Source of the DNA: CAZSDW01 sp964605705
Lineage (GTDB): Bacteria > Fidelibacterota > UBA2242
Direction of reading: 5' to 3'
DNA: 64,000 nt
Assembly: GCA_964605705.1 (NCBI GenBank)
Contig: CAZSDW010000007.1
Location: 1-64,000, forward strand
Every line of letters begins with the position of its first letter. Within the stretch, counting starts at the first letter, position 1. Shown here piece after piece: positions 61,051-64,000 of the stretch. The notes under the pieces are model-generated. The model had not been told where the DNA came from, ran no database searches, and was given only the letters and a program-made list of their open reading frames with translations. The translations under genes were made by a program, and so were the position numbers.

Positions 61051-62736
61051 ATGAAAGGACCAAAATTTACTTCGGTTATCTTAATTCTTTTTTGTTTTTG
61101 TTTATCACTGCATGCCGGGTCAGTCGAGGATTATATCCAGAAAGCCGATTCGCTGAAACAGGCTGGCAATCTTGACCAGGCAGTTATTTTGATGCAGGAA
61201 GCGGTTGATCTGTTTCCGGATAATGCACTGGCATATTCTTATCTGGGAATTGACTTGGGATCACAGGCAGGTTCGACCAAAAACTTCATGAAAGCCGGAC
61301 AGTTGGTGGAAATGTCATTTAAAATGCTGGATAAAGCGGTGGAGATGGAGCCGGACAATCCGGTCGTACGCTTCAATCGGGCGATTATCTCCGTAAAAGT
61401 TCCTCCCTTTTTGGGTAAAATGGATACCGGTATTCAGGATTTTGAACATATCCTGAAAATGTATGCCGCAGCACCCAACGAGAAAACTGCCGGATTGATT
61501 CCACCGACATATAATTTTCTGGCTGAAACCTATCTCAAGCAGGACGAAAAGGAAAAAGCCATTGCTGCCTGGCAGAAAGTGATCGAATTTGCTCCCGGAT
61601 CACCGCTGGCTGAAGGAGCTCAAAAACAGCTTGCCGGATTAACCAAAGCAGAACCGGAATTGACTGCGGCAGCCAAACCGGAAAGAGCTGCAGCCGAAAG
61701 GCAAAAATTCAGTTCCGCCGATGTTGAAAAATTAAAGCAGGCAGTCCGGGAAAATCCTGAAAATGCTCTCCTGTATGTTCGACTCGGTCAAGCCTATATC
61801 GATGTTGAAAATTTTCAGGAAGCAAATACTATCTTAAGACAGAGTCTGGCTATTGATTCGACCAATGTCGATGCCTATCTGCTGCTTATCCAGGTGATTG
61901 GCGAATTAGCCGATGTGGGTTATGATGAGACGATTTATAAAGATACCAATTATCGCACAAACCTGGCATTTGATATTGTCAATATAAGCGAGAAAGCCGT
62001 CGAAATTGCGCCGGACAATATGGAATTATTACTGAGACGCGGAATAATTGGAATTATGATGCCCTTTTTTGTCGGCAAACTCGATGATGCCATTATAGAC
62101 CTGGAAACAGTCCGTCAGAGTGATGCTCCCGATGAAATTAAAGCCGAGGCAATTTTCTGGCTGGGTTATGCCTATCAGAAAAAAGCAACGACACTCTGGA
62201 TTGACGTCGTCAAAAACTATTCAGCAACCGAAGCTTCCCAATTGGCATTCCAGACGATGTATCCCGCGGTCCAGCATTTTGATCCGGCAGAGTATAAAAA
62301 ACCCGTTTTAGCCGTCGATTTTTTGCTGGGATTTCGGGATGAACTGGAACCTCAGACAGTGGTCTGGATTGAAACCGAAGCCGGCGATTTCGTGAAGACA
62401 ATCTACGTTTCCGGATTCAGCGGCTATGCCAAAGAGAAACAGATCAATTTACCGAAATGGTCAAAGTCTTCCGGATTTGTCGATGTGGACGGCGTGACGG
62501 GTGCGAGTATCGATCTGGGGCAGCATATTTATGTCTGGGATTTGAAGAACAAGGATGGAATGAAAGTCCCTGCCGGTAATTATGTCGTAAAGGTGGAAGT
62601 ATCCTATTGGCCAAGTATGGAATATCAGGCGGTTTCGGCACCGATTAAAATCGGCAAGAAAAGCAGTAAGGCGGTTGTCCAGGAAGGTAATCTGATTCCC
62701 TATCTGGAAGTCAGTTACCTATCAGGGAAAAAGTAA
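61051..62736 (+). CDS. exported TPR protein with C-terminal DUF2271 domain
   Basis: 561 residues. Signal peptide (FTSVILILFCFCLSLHAG). Two TPR blocks, about 25-200 (AVILMQEAVDLFPDNALAYSYLG, AIAAWQKVIEFAPGSPLAEG) and 225-390 (LKQAVRENPENALLYVRLGQ, ILRQSLAIDSTNVDAYLLL, PDNMELLLRRGI), joined by a charged Ala/Glu linker (~205-222). From ~430 a DUF2271-like domain: TVVWIETEAGDFVKTIYVSG, DGVTGASIDLGQHIYVWDLK, MKVPAGNYVVKVEVSY. DUF2271 usually stands alone near FMN-transferase or flavin proteins. GGAGGGG upstream. Confidence 0.75.
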   Translation: MKGPKFTSVILILFCFCLSLHAGSVEDYIQKADSLKQAGNLDQAVILMQEAVDLFPDNALAYSYLGIDLGSQAGSTKNFMKAGQLVEMSFKMLDKAVEMEPDNPVVRFNRAIISVKVPPFLGKMDTGIQDFEHILKMYAAAPNEKTAGLIPPTYNFLAETYLKQDEKEKAIAAWQKVIEFAPGSPLAEGAQKQLAGLTKAEPELTAAAKPERAAAERQKFSSADVEKLKQAVRENPENALLYVRLGQAYIDVENFQEANTILRQSLAIDSTNVDAYLLLIQVIGELADVGYDETIYKDTNYRTNLAFDIVNISEKAVEIAPDNMELLLRRGIIGIMMPFFVGKLDDAIIDLETVRQSDAPDEIKAEAIFWLGYAYQKKATTLWIDVVKNYSATEASQLAFQTMYPAVQHFDPAEYKKPVLAVDFLLGFRDELEPQTVVWIETEAGDFVKTIYVSGFSGYAKEKQINLPKWSKSSGFVDVDGVTGASIDLGQHIYVWDLKNKDGMKVPAGNYVVKVEVSYWPSMEYQAVSAPIKIGKKSSKAVVQEGNLIPYLEVSYLSGKK

Positions 62737-62787
62737 TATTATTCGAAAATAAAAGGAATTCCTGTTCACTGAATTCCGAAAAAATAA

Positions 62788-62820
62788 AATCGACGGTAGT
62801 AGTGTTTATTACCGTCGATT
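62788..62820 (+). terminator. intrinsic terminator after the TPR gene
   Basis: AATCGACGGTA pairs perfectly with TACCGTCGATT (11 bp) across an 11-base loop, followed by CTCTTATTCTT. It lies about 50 bases after the stop, between convergent genes. Confidence 0.75.
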
Positions 62821-62966
62821 CTCTTATTCTTCCGTCGTAATATCACAGGCGTAAGCCCGTAGTTATTTACTATGAAATATATCAAGCCGATTGACCTGAC
62901 TGATGTCGAATGTTGAAAATGTCTTATCTTTTCTAACAATTTCCCGGTGATCTTTACCCAACGTTA

Positions 62967-63791
62967 CTATTCCCGATAATATCGTTTGTAAAGTACAACC
63001 CGATCGAGGGCTTCATCATCTCGGTAATGATGATAATTCCTGTTGAACAGATTCTGGGCGTGCAGGATTTGCATTTTCGGATAGTAAACTGTGGTCAGAA
63101 TGCCCCGGGCGCGGGTGAAAAAATCAGCATGATCCAGCCGCTTGAGATTGTCATCCCAGCCGACTTTGCGTATGCTGTTCGTTCTGCCAATATAAAAATT
63201 CGCAACCTTATTAATGACTTCAGATTTCCCGATGTGGCTGCCAATGGGCTTGACCGGAGCGGCATCAGTCGGGAACAGATTTACCTGGGTGTAATCTGTT
63301 GCAGTATAAAACGGCAGGTTAATGACCTTTCCACCGACAATATCGATTTCGGGATAGGTTTCCATTAGATCAAGGGCTTCCTCAAGAACGGTGTTTTTAT
63401 AGAAAACCTGATCGTCATCGAGAAGCAGAATATACCTGGTTCGAACCGCCTGTAAAGCTGCATTCCTGCCGGCAGACACTCCGGAGTCAAAGGGTAGGTG
63501 GATCATCTGGACTCCCGGAATATCAACCGGATTGCGACTGTCGTCAACCACAATTATCTGAAGCTGCGCGTAAAGTCTGTGGATGCTTTTAAGAAGGCGT
63601 TTCAGAATTCGCGGACGCTCGAAGGTTTTAACGATAGCCGTTAAATCATTCAAGGAGGTGGATTCGGTCCGCCTCTGAAAGTTCGTCAGCCGGTGCCAGG
63701 CGAGTTCGATAGCGATTGTCAGATTATATCCAACTCTGCCCAGAAACCGGAGGTTTCCATAATAGAACCAGCGAGATAGGAAGCTTGTCAT
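62967..63791 (-). CDS. family 2-like glycosyltransferase
   Basis: 274 residues. GT-A fold: LTAIVKTFERPRILKRLLKS, IIVVDDSRNPVDIPG, DSGVSAGRNAALQAVRT, and DxD-type YILLLDDDQVFY, then KRLDHADFFTRARG in the acceptor part. The combination resembles GM2-synthase-like (GT12/GT2) glycosyltransferases. No signal peptide; a short basic N-terminus may attach to the membrane. Acceptor unknown. Starts 23 bases after the glnS stop. Confidence 0.75.
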   Translation of the reverse strand: MTSFLSRWFYYGNLRFLGRVGYNLTIAIELAWHRLTNFQRRTESTSLNDLTAIVKTFERPRILKRLLKSIHRLYAQLQIIVVDDSRNPVDIPGVQMIHLPFDSGVSAGRNAALQAVRTRYILLLDDDQVFYKNTVLEEALDLMETYPEIDIVGGKVINLPFYTATDYTQVNLFPTDAAPVKPIGSHIGKSEVINKVANFYIGRTNSIRKVGWDDNLKRLDHADFFTRARGILTTVYYPKMQILHAQNLFNRNYHHYRDDEALDRVVLYKRYYRE

Positions 63792-63813
63792 TTGACACGA
63801 TTTATAGTTATTA

Positions 63814-64000
63814 CTATTGCTGACGGGCGATTTTCGCCCAGGTGTCCCGCAGGGTTACGGTTCGATTGATGACCAGCTTGCCATCACTGGTATCGGGATC
63901 GACACAGAAGTATCCCAGACGCTCAAACTGAAAACGAAATCCCGGTTGTGCATTTGCCAGGGCTGGTTCGATCGGGCAGTTTTTTAACACCTTCAGGGAA
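63814..64000 (-). CDS. glnS: glutaminyl-tRNA synthetase, C-terminal end (5' part outside window)
   Basis: Reads from the right edge to TAG at 63816-63814, 61 codons: FRFQFERLGYFCVDPDTSDG, KLVINRTVTLRDTWAKIARQ. This is the conserved last part of GlnRS (FERLGYFCVD ... NRTVTLRDTW). The catalytic core lies off the window. Confidence 0.9.
   Translation of the reverse strand, partial: SLKVLKNCPIEPALANAQPGFRFQFERLGYFCVDPDTSDGKLVINRTVTLRDTWAKIARQQ

Noticed and set aside
1..64000. CRISPR array, rRNA, transposase or prophage genes
   Set aside because: No direct-repeat series, rRNA sequence, transposase motif or phage structural genes were seen.

Overview
The window looks like a chromosomal segment from a moderately AT-rich Gram-negative bacterium of the FCB (Fibrobacteres-Chlorobi-Bacteroidetes) group, probably one of its lesser-known lineages (Calditrichota-, Marinimicrobia- or KSB1-like). 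Evidence: three proteins end in a type IX secretion tail with an NYPNPFN-type motif; there is a TonB-dependent receptor with a carboxypeptidase-regulatory N-terminus, a FadL-like porin and an Omp85-like barrel; some upstream regions carry TTTG-19..21-TATATT promoter-like spacings; [FeFe]-hydrogenase maturation genes suggest an anaerobic or fermentative lifestyle. Both gltX and glnS are present. No rRNA, CRISPR array, insertion sequence with a transposase, or prophage is seen.

Layout. 1-3.4 kb (minus): SfsA fused to a DUF123 domain (cut by the window edge), a GH13 amylase-like enzyme, a thymidylate-synthase-family protein and a DUF4180 protein. 3.7-8.5 kb (plus): polA, an ABC exporter and a nucleoside deoxyribosyltransferase-like protein. 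8.5-8.83 kb: a DUF559 nuclease remnant bounded by imperfect inverted repeats, then alr. 10.2-16.0 kb (minus): a ten-gene arsenic operon (arsR, arsP, arsC, four thioredoxin/disulfide-type proteins, a DGC gene with an in-frame stop, a small Cys-rich protein and ACR3). 16.1-24.4 kb (minus): TonB-dependent receptor, then two paralogous DUF362 proteins flanking a propeller protein, all three with type IX tails. 24.6-31.9 kb (plus): glycosyltransferase, sugar kinase, SpoIID/LytB, AmpG-like permease and DUF1343 protein, resembling a peptidoglycan-recycling operon. 32.1-37.3 kb: outer-membrane proteins, an Atg22/UMF1-type MFS protein and a small exported HMA-like protein. 37.5 kb: tRNA-Leu(CAG), minus. 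37.7-43.0 kb: smpB, tyrS, a degenerate alkaline phosphatase, a NatAB-like ABC exporter and thioredoxin.

43.2-44.9 kb is an accessory island: the scar of what looks like a deleted type III restriction-modification operon, followed by a three-gene module (HigB-like toxin, XRE antitoxin with a C-terminal extension, SecB-like protein) that fits a toxin-antitoxin-chaperone system. 45.0-49.8 kb: hydrogenase maturation cluster (TM1266-like regulator, hydG, unknown, aspartase, hydF; hydE not in the window). 49.9-51.2 kb (minus): two DUF1508 proteins, one fused to a membrane anchor and LysM domain. 51.5-60.8 kb (plus): housekeeping run of a thioredoxin, nrnA, dcd, ispH, pdxS, pdxT, dxs, xth, a membrane protein and gltX. 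61.1-64.0 kb: a TPR-DUF2271 protein (plus), then a glycosyltransferase and the 3' end of glnS (minus).

The strongest candidates for a second look are the putative toxin-antitoxin-chaperone module, the inverted-repeat-bounded DUF559 remnant, two apparent pseudoenzymes (alkaline phosphatase and DUF1343), the interrupted DGC gene, the DUF1508-TM-LysM fusion, and the TM-anchored DUF362 proteins with type IX tails. All identifications come from reading the sequence by eye; no database search was run.
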